Shown piece by piece: positions 24,490 through 34,608 of a stretch of 64,000 nt of DNA. The notes beneath the pieces are model-generated. The model was not told the DNA's origin. It saw only the letters and a program-made list of their open reading frames with translations, and ran no database searches. Within the stretch, counting starts at the first letter, position 1. Each line of letters begins with the position of its first letter. The DNA lies in NCBI RefSeq assembly GCF_041529975.1, contig NZ_CP168030.1, positions 3,348,001 through 3,412,000 of the forward strand, written 5' to 3'. Made by a program: the position numbers and the translations under genes. The DNA comes from Microbacterium maritypicum. Lineage in GTDB: Bacteria; Actinomycetota; Actinomycetes; Actinomycetales; Microbacteriaceae.

Positions 24490-27400
24490 TCAGATCACGT
24501 CGCTGCTCCAGGGGTCGAGGTTGCCGTAGCGGTGCGCGGTGATCGAGATCGACTGCTCGTGCACGAACGGCAGCAGCTCGATCCGGGCGGCCGCTGTGAC
24601 CTCGCCGTCGTACACCGCGAGGTCGGGATTCCCTCCGGATGCCGTCGCCAGGGCCGTGTGCAGCGCGGCGACCGCGGCACGACCGCCGACCAGACGCACC
24701 CGGTCGCTCACGGGCAGCGCGACGATGCCCTCCACGGCATCCTCGTCACGGAGCATCCGCTGCATCCACTCCTCGTCGGTCTCGAGGAAGACCGAGGCGT
24801 CGAGGTCGCCGAGCGCGCGGCGCACGTCGCCGGGCAGACCGACCGGCGTCGAGAGCACGAAGGCGGCGCCCGAACGTACGCCCGCGATCACCACGCGCAG
24901 CAGATCCTGCAGGGCTGCATCCTCCGTCGCCCGGATCTCGACCGGCACCGGGCGGTACCGGAACAGGTTCCGCTCCACGCCGAGGTGCGACACGTCGCGC
25001 ACCTGCCCGAACTCGCGGTCCCACGCCAGGGCATCCGAGAGCGCCGAGCGCCGTAGCCACTCGAACTTCTCGTACTCCAGCGACGACTGCGCCGACTCGA
25101 TGAGCGCCGTGATGCGGGAGTCGAGCCCGCGCAGATGCAGGGTGCTGGATGCCGGTCCGCCCGGCTGCGAGCGCCAGGAGCCGAGCCCGATCAGGTAGTT
25201 CGGGCCACCCGCCTTGGCGCCGGGACCGACGGCCGAGCGCTTCCAGCCGCCGAACGGCTGCCGCTGCACGATCGCCCCGGTGATGCCGCGATTCACGTAG
25301 AGGTTGCCCGCCTGCACGCGGTCGAGCCAGAAGGCGAGGTCGCCCGGATCCTGCGTGTGCAGCCCGGCGGTGAGGCCGTAGGCGACGGCGTTCTGCAGCT
25401 CGACGGCCTTCTCGAGTGTCGGCGCATGCATGATGCCGAGCACCGGACCGAAGAACTCCTCGGTGTGGAAGCGCGACCCCGACTGCACGCCGACGCGGAT
25501 GCCGGGGCGCCACAGCCGCCCGCTGCCGTCGTCGTCGGCCGCGAGCGCGGGCTCGATCAGCCACTGCTCCTCACCCTCGAGCTCGCTCAGCGCCCAGGCG
25601 AGCTTGCCCTGCGGCGGCTCGATCACCGGGCCGACCTCGGCGAGCGGATCGGCGGGCGGGCCCACGTGCAGCGAGCGCACGGCATCCGCGAGCTGCCGCT
25701 TGAACCGCGGGGAACGGCCGACGGGCCCGACGAGGATCGCGAGCGAGGCGGCCGAGCACTTCTGACCCGCGTGCCCGAACGCGCTCTTCACCAGGTCGGC
25801 GACGGCCAGGTCGAGGTCGGCCGACGGGGTGATGATCATCGCGTTCTTGCCGCTGGTCTCGGCGAGCAGCGGCAGGTCGGGGCGCCAGGAGCGGAACAGA
25901 GCGGCGGTGTCCCACGCGCCGGTGAGGATCACGCGGTCGACCGCGTCGTGGGTGATGAGCTCGCGGCCGAGCTCTCCCTCCTCGATGTCGACGAGCGCGA
26001 GCAGATCGCGCGGGATGCCCGCCTGCCACAGCGTCTCCGCGATCACGGCGGCGCAGCGGCGGGCCTGTGGCGCGGGCTTGAAGACGACGCCCGAACCCGC
26101 AGCGAGCGCGGCGAGCACTCCTCCGGCGGGGATCGCGAGCGGGAAGTTCCACGGCGGCGCGACGACCGTGACGGATGCCGGCACGAATACGGCACCGGCG
26201 ATCGCGTCGAGCTCGCGCGCGGTGGCCGCGTAGTACCGGGCGAAGTCGACGGCCTCGCTCACCTCGATGTCGGCCTCGGCGAAGATCTTGCCGGTCTCGG
26301 AGGCGGCGACCTCGATCAGGTCACCGCGTCGGGCTTCCAGCGCGGCGGCGGCGCGCAGCAGCACCTCGGCGCGTTCGGCGGCGGGACGCCCACCCCACGC
26401 CGGAGCCGCACCGCGGACCCCCTGCACGATCCGCTCCAGGGAGTCCGCATCGTCGACGTGTGCGGCCGCGATCGTGGCGTCACCGAGCTCGGATGCGCCG
26501 ATACGCTCCCGCACCTCGCGCGCCCAGTCGCGGTTCACCGGCAGGGCGGGGTCGCTGTCGACCGTGTTCGAGAAGCCGGGGGCACCACCGGCATCCTGCT
26601 CCAGTTCGCGGGCGGAGTACACCGCGGTCTCGAGGAAGGCCTCGCGACCACCGCCGTCGTCGTCGGAGCCGCGCGAGATGCCGAGCACGGCCTGAGTGAG
26701 GTCGGTCTCCGGCAGCGGTGACACGGGCGAGGGGCGCAGCGCTTCGTGCACGGGCGCGCTCCGGTCCTGCGTGCGACGCGGACCGGTTCGCAGCGTGGGA
26801 TCGTCCGACCGGTCGAGTGCGTCGAGGAACCTGTCCTGCTCCCGCACGAACAGGGCCTCGTCCTCGCCGAGTCGGAATGCCGCGGAGAGGAAGTTGTCCG
26901 GCGAGGCGTTCTCCTCGAGCCGGCGCACCAGGTAGCTGATCGCGACGTCGAACTCGGCCGGCGCCACCACCGGCACGTACAGCAGCACGGGCCCGACCTC
27001 ACGCGAGACGGCCTGCACCTGCCCCTGTGCCATGCCGAGCAGCATCTCGAACTCGACGGCTTCGCGCACATCCCGCTCGCCGGCGAGCAGCCACGCGTAG
27101 GCGATCCCGAACAGGTTGTGTCCCGCGACGCCGATCTTCACGGCGGAGGCATGCTCGGGGCGCAGGGCCCAGTCCAGGCAGCGCAGGTAGTTCGCGTCGG
27201 TGTCGAGCTTGGTGTCGTAGGTCGCGGGGGTCCAGCCGTGCATCCGCGCCTCGACCTGCTCCATCGCGAGGTTGGCGCCCTTGACGAGGCGCACCTTGAT
27301 GCGGGCGCCGCCGTGCGCGACGCGGTCCTGCGACCAGGCGGTCAGCTCCTGCAGGGCGGGCAGGGCATCGGGCAGGTACGCCTGCAGCACGATCCCGGCC

Positions 27401-28158
27401 TCGAGCCCGGCGAGCCGAGGGTCTTCCAGGATGCGCGTGAACACCGCGATCGTCAGGTCGAGGTCGCGGTACTCCTCCATGTCGAGGTTGATGAAGGTGC
27501 CGTCCGCGGCCGCCGTGAGGTACAGCGGGAGCAGCCGCTCCACCACCTCGTCGACGATCTCGTCGAAGGCCCACATCGACAGGTGGCTGACGATGGCCGA
27601 GACCTTGACCGAGACGTAGTCGACATCGGCTCGTCGGATCAGGTCGTGGATGCCGTCGAGGCGGCGCTTCGCCTCCGCTTCGCCGAGCACGGCCTCGCCG
27701 AGCAGGTTGAGGTTCAGGCGCGAGCCCGTGGCCGTGATGCGTTCGATGGCCGCTTCGAGCTTGGCGGGCCGCGCATCGACGATGAGATGCCCGACCATGT
27801 CGCGCAGCACCTTCCGCGCGATCGGCACGACCGGCGACGGCAGGATCGGCGCGACGCCCCCGCCGAGCCGCACCACCGAGCGCAGGTACCAGGGCAGGAA
27901 CTCGGGCACGATCGGCGCGATGCGGTGCAGCTGCGAGGCAGCGGCGCTCAGGCTCTCGGGGCGCATGACGCCGTCGACGAAGCCGAGCGTGAACGGCAGC
28001 CCGTTCGCGTCCTGCAGCACTCCGGCGAGACGGGCGGCAGCGGGGTCGGGTTCGATCGCGGCGGCCTCGATCGCCCACCGCCGAGCAAGCTCGACGGCAC
28101 GGTCTGCGAGGGGTGCGGATGCCACGGCATCCGCCGGAGATGACGACGACTCTGCCAT
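24490..28158 (-). CDS. putA: Bifunctional proline dehydrogenase / P5C dehydrogenase
   Basis: A 1222-residue fused enzyme oxidising proline to glutamate. The proline dehydrogenase barrel spans about residues 60-430, with LDMEEYRDLDLT, RLVKGANLAMEQVEAR and the KIGVAGHN strand. The aldehyde dehydrogenase domain (about 540-1010) has PPWNFPLAIP, a TGAWDTA strand, ETSGKN and the cysteine in GHAGQKCSAAS. A further 200-residue C-terminal region follows, as in other trifunctional-length PutA proteins. The N-terminal ribbon-helix-helix DNA-binding domain of E. coli PutA is absent, so it should not self-regulate. The ATG has a leaderless TAGGGT box. Confidence 0.93.
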   Translation of the reverse strand: MAESSSSPADAVASAPLADRAVELARRWAIEAAAIEPDPAAARLAGVLQDANGLPFTLGFVDGVMRPESLSAAASQLHRIAPIVPEFLPWYLRSVVRLGGGVAPILPSPVVPIARKVLRDMVGHLIVDARPAKLEAAIERITATGSRLNLNLLGEAVLGEAEAKRRLDGIHDLIRRADVDYVSVKVSAIVSHLSMWAFDEIVDEVVERLLPLYLTAAADGTFINLDMEEYRDLDLTIAVFTRILEDPRLAGLEAGIVLQAYLPDALPALQELTAWSQDRVAHGGARIKVRLVKGANLAMEQVEARMHGWTPATYDTKLDTDANYLRCLDWALRPEHASAVKIGVAGHNLFGIAYAWLLAGERDVREAVEFEMLLGMAQGQVQAVSREVGPVLLYVPVVAPAEFDVAISYLVRRLEENASPDNFLSAAFRLGEDEALFVREQDRFLDALDRSDDPTLRTGPRRTQDRSAPVHEALRPSPVSPLPETDLTQAVLGISRGSDDDGGGREAFLETAVYSARELEQDAGGAPGFSNTVDSDPALPVNRDWAREVRERIGASELGDATIAAAHVDDADSLERIVQGVRGAAPAWGGRPAAERAEVLLRAAAALEARRGDLIEVAASETGKIFAEADIEVSEAVDFARYYAATARELDAIAGAVFVPASVTVVAPPWNFPLAIPAGGVLAALAAGSGVVFKPAPQARRCAAVIAETLWQAGIPRDLLALVDIEEGELGRELITHDAVDRVILTGAWDTAALFRSWRPDLPLLAETSGKNAMIITPSADLDLAVADLVKSAFGHAGQKCSAASLAILVGPVGRSPRFKRQLADAVRSLHVGPPADPLAEVGPVIEPPQGKLAWALSELEGEEQWLIEPALAADDDGSGRLWRPGIRVGVQSGSRFHTEEFFGPVLGIMHAPTLEKAVELQNAVAYGLTAGLHTQDPGDLAFWLDRVQAGNLYVNRGITGAIVQRQPFGGWKRSAVGPGAKAGGPNYLIGLGSWRSQPGGPASSTLHLRGLDSRITALIESAQSSLEYEKFEWLRRSALSDALAWDREFGQVRDVSHLGVERNLFRYRPVPVEIRATEDAALQDLLRVVIAGVRSGAAFVLSTPVGLPGDVRRALGDLDASVFLETDEEWMQRMLRDEDAVEGIVALPVSDRVRLVGGRAAVAALHTALATASGGNPDLAVYDGEVTAAARIELLPFVHEQSISITAHRYGNLDPWSSDVI

Positions 28159-28164
28159 GTGTCC

Positions 28165-28170
28165 ACCCTA
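28165..28170 (-). promoter_or_regulatory. Leaderless -10 box (TAGGGT) for putA
   Basis: TAGGGT, then GGACAC, then the ATG at 28158 on the minus strand, a six-base gap. Confidence 0.6.
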
Positions 28171-28217
28171 GGTCTGCATCACCCCGCAGGCCGGGAGCCC
28201 GCACCCCTCTCGACAGC

Positions 28218-29615
28218 TCACAGCGCAGCGATGATGTCCTCCACCCGCTGCTTCGCGTCGCCGAACAGCATCTGCGCGTTGTCGCGGAAGAACAGCGGGT
28301 TCTGCACGCCCGCGTAGCCGGCGGCCATCGAGCGCTTGAACACGATGACGTTCTCGGCCTCCCACACCTTCAGCACCGGCATCCCGGCGATGGGGCTCGA
28401 CGGGTCTTCCGCGGCCGCGGGATTCACGGTGTCGTTCGCGCCGATCACGAGCACCACCGAGGTCGAGGCGAGGTCGTCGTTGATCTCGTCCATGCTCAGG
28501 ACGATGTCGTACGGCACCTTGGCCTCGGCCAGCAGCACGTTCATGTGGCCGGGCAGACGACCGGCCACCGGATGGATGCCGAAGCGCACGTCCACACCCC
28601 GCTCGCGGAGCCGGTGGACCAGGTCGGCCACCGGGTACTGCGCCTGCGCGACCGCCATGCCGTAGCCGGGCGTGATCACGACGCTGCTCGCCGCGACGAG
28701 CATCTCGGCCGCACCCTCCGCGGTGATCTCCCGGTGTTCGCCGTACTCGGTGTCGTCCGCGGACGATGCCGCGACCCCGAAGCCGCCCGCGATCACCGAG
28801 AGGAACGAGCGGTTCATGGCCTTGCACATGACGTAGGAGAGGTACGCACCCGAAGATCCGACCAGCGCGCCCGTGACGATCAGCAGGTCGTTGTTCAGCA
28901 GGAAGCCGGCCGCAGCCGCTGCCCAGCCCGAGTAGCTGTTGAGCATCGAGACGACCACCGGCATGTCACCGCCGCCGATCGAGGCGACCAGATGCCAGCC
29001 GAGGGCGAACGCGAGCACGGTGACCGCGATCAGGAGCCACAGCTGCGGGTCGTTCACGAACCACACGGTGAGGGCGACGAACGCGACGAGCGCCCCGATG
29101 TTGAGCCCGTTCTTGCCCGGGAGCATGAGCGGCTTCGACGACATCCTCGCCGACAGCTTCAGGTACGCGACGATCGATCCGGTGAAGGTCACCCCGCCGA
29201 TGAAGACGCCGATGAAGACCTCGGCGTCGTGGATGCCGACGAGCGCCGGGGCGATGTCCGGGTGCGCGAGGTAGCCGTTCCAGCCCACGAGCACGGCCGC
29301 GAGACCGACAAAGCTGTGCAGGAGCGCGATCAGCTCGGGCATCCCGGTCATCTCCACGACCCTGGCGCGCCACAGGCCGATGGCCGCGCCGATGAGCACC
29401 GCGGCGACGAGCAGCCCGAGGCCGAGGAACGCGCCGGTGCTCCAGGCATCAGCGACGGTGAGGGCGACGGTCGCGACCAGCGCGATCGTCATGCCGAAGA
29501 TGCCGTAGACCACGCCGGCACGGGCGGACTCGTGGCGGCTGAGGCCGGCGAGGCTGAGGATGAACAGCAGGGCGGCGACGATGTAGGCCGCCCCGGCGAG
29601 CGCGTCGACGGTCAC
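28218..29615 (-). CDS. pntB: NAD(P) transhydrogenase subunit beta
   Basis: A 465-residue subunit of the proton-pumping transhydrogenase that moves hydride from NADH to NADP+. Roughly 260 N-terminal residues form eight or nine membrane spans, including the [20 protein letters not shown] segment. The C-terminal NADP-binding domain has [11 protein letters not shown] and [18 protein letters not shown], and ends with [10 protein letters not shown]. The GTG start overlaps the pntA stop (GTGA), so both are made from one transcript. Confidence 0.95.
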   Translation of the reverse strand: MTVDALAGAAYIVAALLFILSLAGLSRHESARAGVVYGIFGMTIALVATVALTVADAWSTGAFLGLGLLVAAVLIGAAIGLWRARVVEMTGMPELIALLHSFVGLAAVLVGWNGYLAHPDIAPALVGIHDAEVFIGVFIGGVTFTGSIVAYLKLSARMSSKPLMLPGKNGLNIGALVAFVALTVWFVNDPQLWLLIAVTVLAFALGWHLVASIGGGDMPVVVSMLNSYSGWAAAAAGFLLNNDLLIVTGALVGSSGAYLSYVMCKAMNRSFLSVIAGGFGVAASSADDTEYGEHREITAEGAAEMLVAASSVVITPGYGMAVAQAQYPVADLVHRLRERGVDVRFGIHPVAGRLPGHMNVLLAEAKVPYDIVLSMDEINDDLASTSVVLVIGANDTVNPAAAEDPSSPIAGMPVLKVWEAENVIVFKRSMAAGYAGVQNPLFFRDNAQMLFGDAKQRVEDIIAAL

Positions 29616-31165
29616 TTCCGGCCGCCCTTCGCCGAGTTCCCGAGTGTGAACATCGCGAGCATCCGTCGGGTGACCGCGAACCCTCCGAAGATGTTGATCG
29701 ACGCCAGCAGCACGGCGATCGCGGCGAGCACCTGCACGATCGGCAGCGGCGAGGTGATCTGCAGCATCGCGCCGACCACGATGACGCCGGAGATGGCGTT
29801 GGTCACCGACATGAGCGGGGTGTGCAGTGCGTGGTGCACCTTGCCGATCACGAAGAAGCCGATCACGACCGACAGCACGAGCACCGTGAAGTGCTGCGGG
29901 AGCGGAGCCGGAGCGAACGCGTTCACGACGAACAGCGCGGCGATGCCGACCACGATCAGGCCGACGCGGCGCGCGGTCGACACCTTCTTCGGCGGCGCGA
30001 CCTCGACCGGCGCCGCCGCGGCCTTAGCCGCGGGGGCGGCTGCGACCTGCACGGCGGGCGGCGGCCAGGTGACCTCGCCGTCGCGCACGACCGTGACCGA
30101 GCGCTGCACCACGTCTTCGAAGTCGATCACCAGCCGGCCGTCCTTCGCGGGGGTCAGCAGCGCGACGAGGTTGGCGAGGTTCGTGCCGTAGAGCTGCGAG
30201 GCCTGGGCGGCCAGGCGCGAGGCCAGGTCGGTGTAGCCGAGGATGACCACGCCGTTGTCCGTGACGACGCGCTCGCCGGCGACCGCGCCCTCGACGTTGC
30301 CGCCCTGACCCGCCGCCATGTCGACGATCACGCTGCCCGGCTTCATCTGCGCGACATCGGATGCCGTGATCAGGCGAGGCGCCGCGCGCCCGGGGATGAG
30401 CGCGGTCGTGATGATGATGTCGACGTCGGCGGCCTGCTCGGTGTAGATCTCGGCTGCTCGCCGGTCGTAGTCCGCACTCGTCGCCTTCGCGTAGCCGTCG
30501 GTGGAGGCGGCGACCGCGACGTCGACCGGAAGATACGTGCCGCCGATCGACGTGACCTGGTCGGCGACCTCGGGGCGCGGATCGGTGGCACGGACGATCG
30601 CACCGAGGCTCGACGCGGCACCGATGGCCGCGAGTCCGGCGACGCCGGCTCCCGCCACCAGCACCTTCGCCGGCGGCACCTTGCCCGCGGCGGTCACCTG
30701 TCCTGTGAAGAAGCGCCCGAACTCGTGGGCGGCCTCGACGACGGCCCGATACCCGGCGATGTTCGCCATCGAGCTCAGCACGTCCATCGACTGCGCGCGC
30801 GAGATGCGGGGTACGGCGTCGAGCGCGACGGCCGTGATCCCGCGCTGGGCGAGAGACTCGACCAGGTCGGGGCGGAGGGCGGGTGACAGCAGCGCGATGA
30901 GGGTCGCGCCGTCGGCCAGGAGGGCGATCTCGTCGGGGCCGGGCGCTGTGATGGCGAGCACGATCTCGCTGCCCCATGCCTCTGCGCGCTCGACGAGTGC
31001 GGCTCCGGCCGCCTCATACTCGGCGTCGGGGTACGAGGCCGCAGCGCCCGCTCCCCGTTCCACTCTGACCGTGTGGCCCAGCTTCCCGAGCGACGCGATC
31101 GTCGCCGGGGTGGCCGAGACCCGCGCTTCGCCCGCAGGCTCCCGCACGATGCCGATGACTGCCAC
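29612..31165 (-). CDS. pntA: NAD(P) transhydrogenase subunit alpha, full-length
   Basis: A 517-residue alpha subunit that carries both the soluble NAD-binding domain (AlaDH-like, [25 protein letters not shown], and the [16 protein letters not shown] strand) and, after an Ala/Pro/Lys linker near 375, a membrane domain of four spans. In many actinobacteria these are split into pntAA and pntAB; here they are one gene. The GTG start is set by a strong GGAGGAGG five bases upstream. With pntB it would supply NADPH. Confidence 0.94.
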   Translation of the reverse strand: MAVIGIVREPAGEARVSATPATIASLGKLGHTVRVERGAGAAASYPDAEYEAAGAALVERAEAWGSEIVLAITAPGPDEIALLADGATLIALLSPALRPDLVESLAQRGITAVALDAVPRISRAQSMDVLSSMANIAGYRAVVEAAHEFGRFFTGQVTAAGKVPPAKVLVAGAGVAGLAAIGAASSLGAIVRATDPRPEVADQVTSIGGTYLPVDVAVAASTDGYAKATSADYDRRAAEIYTEQAADVDIIITTALIPGRAAPRLITASDVAQMKPGSVIVDMAAGQGGNVEGAVAGERVVTDNGVVILGYTDLASRLAAQASQLYGTNLANLVALLTPAKDGRLVIDFEDVVQRSVTVVRDGEVTWPPPAVQVAAAPAAKAAAAPVEVAPPKKVSTARRVGLIVVGIAALFVVNAFAPAPLPQHFTVLVLSVVIGFFVIGKVHHALHTPLMSVTNAISGVIVVGAMLQITSPLPIVQVLAAIAVLLASINIFGGFAVTRRMLAMFTLGNSAKGGRK

Positions 31166-31229
31166 TGCATCCTCCTCCGCCCGTCGACGTCGACGGGGCC
31201 GCTCCGGGGCGTCTCTGCCCCTGACTTTC

Positions 31230-31245
31230 GCTCAGAGTACTGAGC
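31230..31245. promoter_or_regulatory. Inverted repeat upstream of pntA
   Basis: GCTCAG and CTGAGC are perfectly inverted around AGTA in the region between pntA and the divergent membrane-protein operon. The size fits a dimeric regulator site, but no regulator is adjacent and no -35/-10 pair could be fixed with confidence. Confidence 0.4.
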
Positions 31246-31340
31246 ACGGCTCCGGGAACACCCCTTCTTCGCCCGCATGACGCGGAAAGAAGTCTCGTTC
31301 TTGCGGAAAGCAGAGGAGCGATCAGCCGCGCGCGCGGTCC

Positions 31341-31346
31341 TAAGCT
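31341..31346 (+). promoter_or_regulatory. Leaderless -10 box (TAAGCT) of the three-gene membrane operon
   Basis: TAAGCT, then GTTGCC, then the GTG at 31353, a six-base gap. Confidence 0.6.
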
Positions 31347-31352
31347 GTTGCC

Positions 31353-32057
31353 GTGACCACGACGCCGCCGGAGAGCCCCGCCCAGGGGCAGGATCCGGCC
31401 GTCACCGCGGCGAACGCGAGCGCGAGGGCGAAGGTCCTCGGCTGGGCGCGACGCAGCATCGACCTGATCCCGACGTCCTGGCTCATCACCGGCGCCGGAG
31501 CCGTGCTGCTCGCGACCACCGCCGTCTTCGGCGGACTCGAGGCCGCGGCCGTCGATCCCACGCCGGTCGTCGAGGTCGGCGAGACCTTCGCGGGCTCCGA
31601 TCTCGAGATGACCGTGCTCGGGGTCGAGCTGCGCGACGAGCTGAGCGCGGAGAGCGGTCGAACCCTGGTCTTCCCGGACGAGGAGAAGAGCGAGCGAATC
31701 CTGGTCGTCACGGTCGACGTCGTCAACACGTTCGACAAGCCGCGACCGTCGACGGCGAACCCCCCGCAATCCCCGGTGCTCGACGGCATCCGCATCGAGG
31801 GTCTCGATCAGAAGGGCGACGTCTTCCGTGCCGACGACGGCGAGCGCGCGCCCCGGTTGCAGCCTGACGTCCCCGCCCGCATGCTGCTCACCTGGACCGT
31901 CGGGCCGGACGACTTCCACGACGGCGACGAGATCACTGTCACCCTCCCCGAGTCGGACCACTACGTCGGGCAGAGCGTGATGCGCGGCGACTACTGGGTG
32001 GACGTCCGCGTCGGAGCGACGCTGACGGCGACCATCGACGAGGTGCCGCTCCCGTGA
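31353..32057 (+). CDS. Single-span membrane protein of unknown function (operon gene 1)
   Basis: A 234-residue protein: a 45-residue cytoplasmic N-terminus, one membrane span near SWLITGAGAVLLATTAVFGG, and an external beta-rich domain of about 160 residues. That domain opens with VEVGETFAGSDLEMTVLGVELRDEL and has VVTVDVVNTFDKP. This pattern of an added-ligand beta-sandwich is like DUF4352-type domains. It starts with a leaderless GTG and overlaps gene 2 by four bases. No family could be named with confidence. Confidence 0.7.
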   Translation: MTTTPPESPAQGQDPAVTAANASARAKVLGWARRSIDLIPTSWLITGAGAVLLATTAVFGGLEAAAVDPTPVVEVGETFAGSDLEMTVLGVELRDELSAESGRTLVFPDEEKSERILVVTVDVVNTFDKPRPSTANPPQSPVLDGIRIEGLDQKGDVFRADDGERAPRLQPDVPARMLLTWTVGPDDFHDGDEITVTLPESDHYVGQSVMRGDYWVDVRVGATLTATIDEVPLP

Positions 32058-32614
32058 AGAAGCACATCCTGATCTGGGTCGCCACTGTGGCGTTGCTCGT
32101 CTGTGCGTGGGGCGTCTCGAAGGCGACGCTTCCCGACGACGCCCCGAATGCCGCGTTCGCCTCGGTCGCGCAGATCGGCGAACAGGCCTCCACCCGCAAC
32201 CTGGTCGCTACCGTGACCGACGTGCACCTCGCGGATCGGGTCACGGATGCGGAGGGCTGGTCGGCCGACGGCACCTGGCTCGTCGTCGATCTCGAGGCCG
32301 CCACCGGCGTGACGCAGGATCAGAGCGGCTCACGGCTCGCGGAACTCACGATCGGCGACCGTACGTTCAGCGCGACGGATCGCGGCACCAGCTTCGTCGA
32401 TCAGCGGCTGGTCACCGGTGTCCCCCGCTCCGGGAGCCTCGCGTTCGAGCTCCCGGACGACGTGACCGGCGACCGCGCGACGCTCCGCCTGGGCATGCCG
32501 GGTTCCGGCCTCGGAGAGGTGGTGCGCGACACCGTGATCGAGCTGTCGATCGACCTCGCCGCGCTGCCCGTCGAGGCCGAGGTGCTCCTGGACGAGAACG
32601 GCTGGGCCCGATGA
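32054..32614 (+). CDS. Single-span membrane protein of unknown function (operon gene 2)
   Basis: A 186-residue protein with a short KKH N-terminus, one signal-anchor span near residues 5-22 and an external domain. The strand pattern NLVATVTDVHLADRV, GTWLVVDLEAATG and AFELPDDVTGDRATLRLG mirrors gene 1, so it looks like a diverged paralogue. It overlaps both neighbours by four bases, hence one translational unit. Confidence 0.7.
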   Translation: MKKHILIWVATVALLVCAWGVSKATLPDDAPNAAFASVAQIGEQASTRNLVATVTDVHLADRVTDAEGWSADGTWLVVDLEAATGVTQDQSGSRLAELTIGDRTFSATDRGTSFVDQRLVTGVPRSGSLAFELPDDVTGDRATLRLGMPGSGLGEVVRDTVIELSIDLAALPVEAEVLLDENGWAR

Positions 32615-33210
32615 CCATCCCCCTCCCTCCGGTCCCGCCCGCGCCTCGGGAAGACGCGGAGGCCGCCGCTGCCCCGGCGAAGCCGCCCTCCTGGTGGCGC
32701 CGCAACACTCTGGCTCTGGTCGCACTCGTCGTGCTGCTGCCGGCGACCGCCATCGCGGTCGGGTGGCAGGAGTGGTACCAGTTCTTCGGATTCGGGGCCC
32801 GTGCGGTCACACCTGTGGTGGTCGTCGAGGACGAGACGACCGATCTCGCCGGCGCGACCTGGGGGCCGGTGCGCGGTGGGGAGATCGAAGACCTCGCGGG
32901 TCTCGACGTCCCTCCGAACACACGCCTGATCGCCGTCGGGGTGCCTGTGGATCCTGATGCCGAGGGGATGGGGTGCGAGACGCCGACCCTCGTGGAGCAG
33001 TCCACGGGGCGCGAGTGGGGTCCCGTCCGCGCGGAGATCGGGCTGGACTGGAGCGCGGAGGAACCGGAGACCTGCCTCAGCGAGCAGGCCGGCGCCTACG
33101 AGATGATCGTGCCGTTCGTGGTGCCGGAAGATGTCGAGGGCCCCTTCTGGGTCGACGTGCGCCCCTACGACGCCGGCGGGTCCTTCGTGAGGTTCGAGTT
33201 CGAGCCCTGA
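32611..33210 (+). CDS. Single-span membrane protein of unknown function (operon gene 3)
   Basis: A 199-residue protein with a proline-rich cytoplasmic N-terminus, a span near residues 31-49 and an external domain with two cysteines (in GMGCETPT and PETCLSE) that could form a disulphide. It also has the VxVDPDAxG and IVPFVVPEDVEGPFWVDVRP strands. The overall plan matches genes 1 and 2. The ATG is inside the stop of gene 2 (ATGA). Its 3' end overlaps the convergent membrane-protein gene by 46 bases. Confidence 0.7.
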   Translation: MTIPLPPVPPAPREDAEAAAAPAKPPSWWRRNTLALVALVVLLPATAIAVGWQEWYQFFGFGARAVTPVVVVEDETTDLAGATWGPVRGGEIEDLAGLDVPPNTRLIAVGVPVDPDAEGMGCETPTLVEQSTGREWGPVRAEIGLDWSAEEPETCLSEQAGAYEMIVPFVVPEDVEGPFWVDVRPYDAGGSFVRFEFEP

Positions 33211-34565
33211 CCCTCGACGCTGTCCCTGGCGGGGGCGGTGACCATCGCGGCGGCGACGGCATCCACCGACGAGGGCAGGAGTCCGGCGGCATCGGCGACG
33301 GCACGCATCTCCCCTTCCGCCTCCGAGACGCCCACCGTGTCGGTGCGGTCCTGCTGCCGCTTGCGCAGCCGCGCCAGAGTGGCGTCGTACGCCCCGCTGA
33401 TCACCGCGATGCGCACCGGCTCCATGAGCAGCAGCGGCACGAGCGACACGAGCGGCGCGGCGATCGCCCAGAACACGTACTCCTGTGGGCCGACCAGCCG
33501 GGTGATGCCGAAGCCGAGGTACGACTCGAGCGCCTTCACGATGACGTAGAGCAGCGCGTAGGAGCCGACGAGGAGTGGCCCTGCGCGCCACATGAGCAGC
33601 AGCGCTCGTCCGATCGGGCGGAAGCGGGCGCCGAGCTCTTCGCCGAGATCCTTGAGTCGGCGCACGAGCGGGTTGGGGATCACGGCCGCGTGTTCGCGCA
33701 CGCGGGCGATCAGCTCGCTCTCCACACGCAGCTTCTCGGCGACGATCGCCTGGCCGAACACGACGCCGGCGATGGTCAGCCACGCCAGCGGAGCGAGGAG
33801 CACGGGACCTGCTTCGGTGAGCACCCACCCGATGGCCTCCCAGAGCCAGCGCAGTGGGGCGACGGCATCCAGGATCTGTTCTCTGACCGTCTCGAAGAAG
33901 GCCATGGCCGCGCGGCTGTCGACCCACGCCTTGATCGTGTCGAAGATGTCGCCGAGCACCATCACCGAGAAGAAGACCCAGACGACCTCGAAGTAGACCG
34001 CGACCGGCGACAGCCACTTCGCGAGCTTCGCCGACCACTTCGACCACGCCCAGCGACCGGCGAACGCGAGCACGATGATCGAGATGGTCCATACGTTGAT
34101 CGGCAGGTTCAGCACGGTGTCGACCGAGCTCACGGGACCTTCGCCGTTGGCAGCCGCCGTCCAGATGATTCCGTTGCGCACCTCGAGGGCGCGCAGCGAG
34201 TACGCCCGCACGTCTTCGCCCAGCAGACCCTGCGCCCAGTAGACCGCGAAGAAGGGGAGGATGCCGGCGAGCAGCGCCGAGAGGAAGGTGCGGCGGCGGT
34301 CCGCGGCCGCCTCGGGCAGCGGCGCGACCTCCTGCAGGTTGCGCAGACCGTCACGCAGCACCAGGAACATCGCGACCAGGCTGATCAACCGCGCGAGGAT
34401 CCCGATCGGAAGGACGAGGAACCCGAGGGTGGCGGAGTACGCGCCGATGAATCCGGCGACCTCGGTGATCACGTAGTGCACCAGGACGCCGGCCAGATAC
34501 CACGCCATGAGCGCGGGCCAGTGTCGCCACAGCACGCGCCCGGTGGTCTTCAGGATCGCCAGCAC
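33165..34565 (-). CDS. Polytopic membrane protein of unknown function
   Basis: A 466-residue membrane protein with about nine spans and no recognised catalytic motif. It has a Trp-rich, long-helix character (RHWPALMAWYLAGVLVHYVI near the N-terminus, FYEVVWVFFSVMVLGDIFDTI-like centre) and a 60-residue hydrophilic C-terminus. Its last 15 codons overlap the convergent operon gene 3, an unusual antisense overlap for this window. The GTG start is fixed by a TATATT leaderless box. No domain family is claimed. Confidence 0.75.
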   Translation of the reverse strand: MLAILKTTGRVLWRHWPALMAWYLAGVLVHYVITEVAGFIGAYSATLGFLVLPIGILARLISLVAMFLVLRDGLRNLQEVAPLPEAAADRRRTFLSALLAGILPFFAVYWAQGLLGEDVRAYSLRALEVRNGIIWTAAANGEGPVSSVDTVLNLPINVWTISIIVLAFAGRWAWSKWSAKLAKWLSPVAVYFEVVWVFFSVMVLGDIFDTIKAWVDSRAAMAFFETVREQILDAVAPLRWLWEAIGWVLTEAGPVLLAPLAWLTIAGVVFGQAIVAEKLRVESELIARVREHAAVIPNPLVRRLKDLGEELGARFRPIGRALLLMWRAGPLLVGSYALLYVIVKALESYLGFGITRLVGPQEYVFWAIAAPLVSLVPLLLMEPVRIAVISGAYDATLARLRKRQQDRTDTVGVSEAEGEMRAVADAAGLLPSSVDAVAAAMVTAPARDSVEGQGSNSNLTKDPPAS

Positions 34566-34571
34566 ACGGTC

Positions 34572-34577
34572 AATATA
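34572..34577 (-). promoter_or_regulatory. Leaderless -10 box (TATATT) for the polytopic membrane protein
   Basis: TATATT, then GACCGT, then the GTG at 34565 on the minus strand; the six-base gap and a near-consensus -10 make this a strong example. Confidence 0.65.
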
Positions 34578-34608
34578 TCGTTGCCGCCGGCCAGCGCTGC
34601 CGACGGGG

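Noticed and set aside
25135..26743. Long open frames on the plus strand opposite putA
   Set aside because: The same shadow effect; putA is an unbroken 1222-residue enzyme with all motifs in place, and the antisense products are low-complexity.
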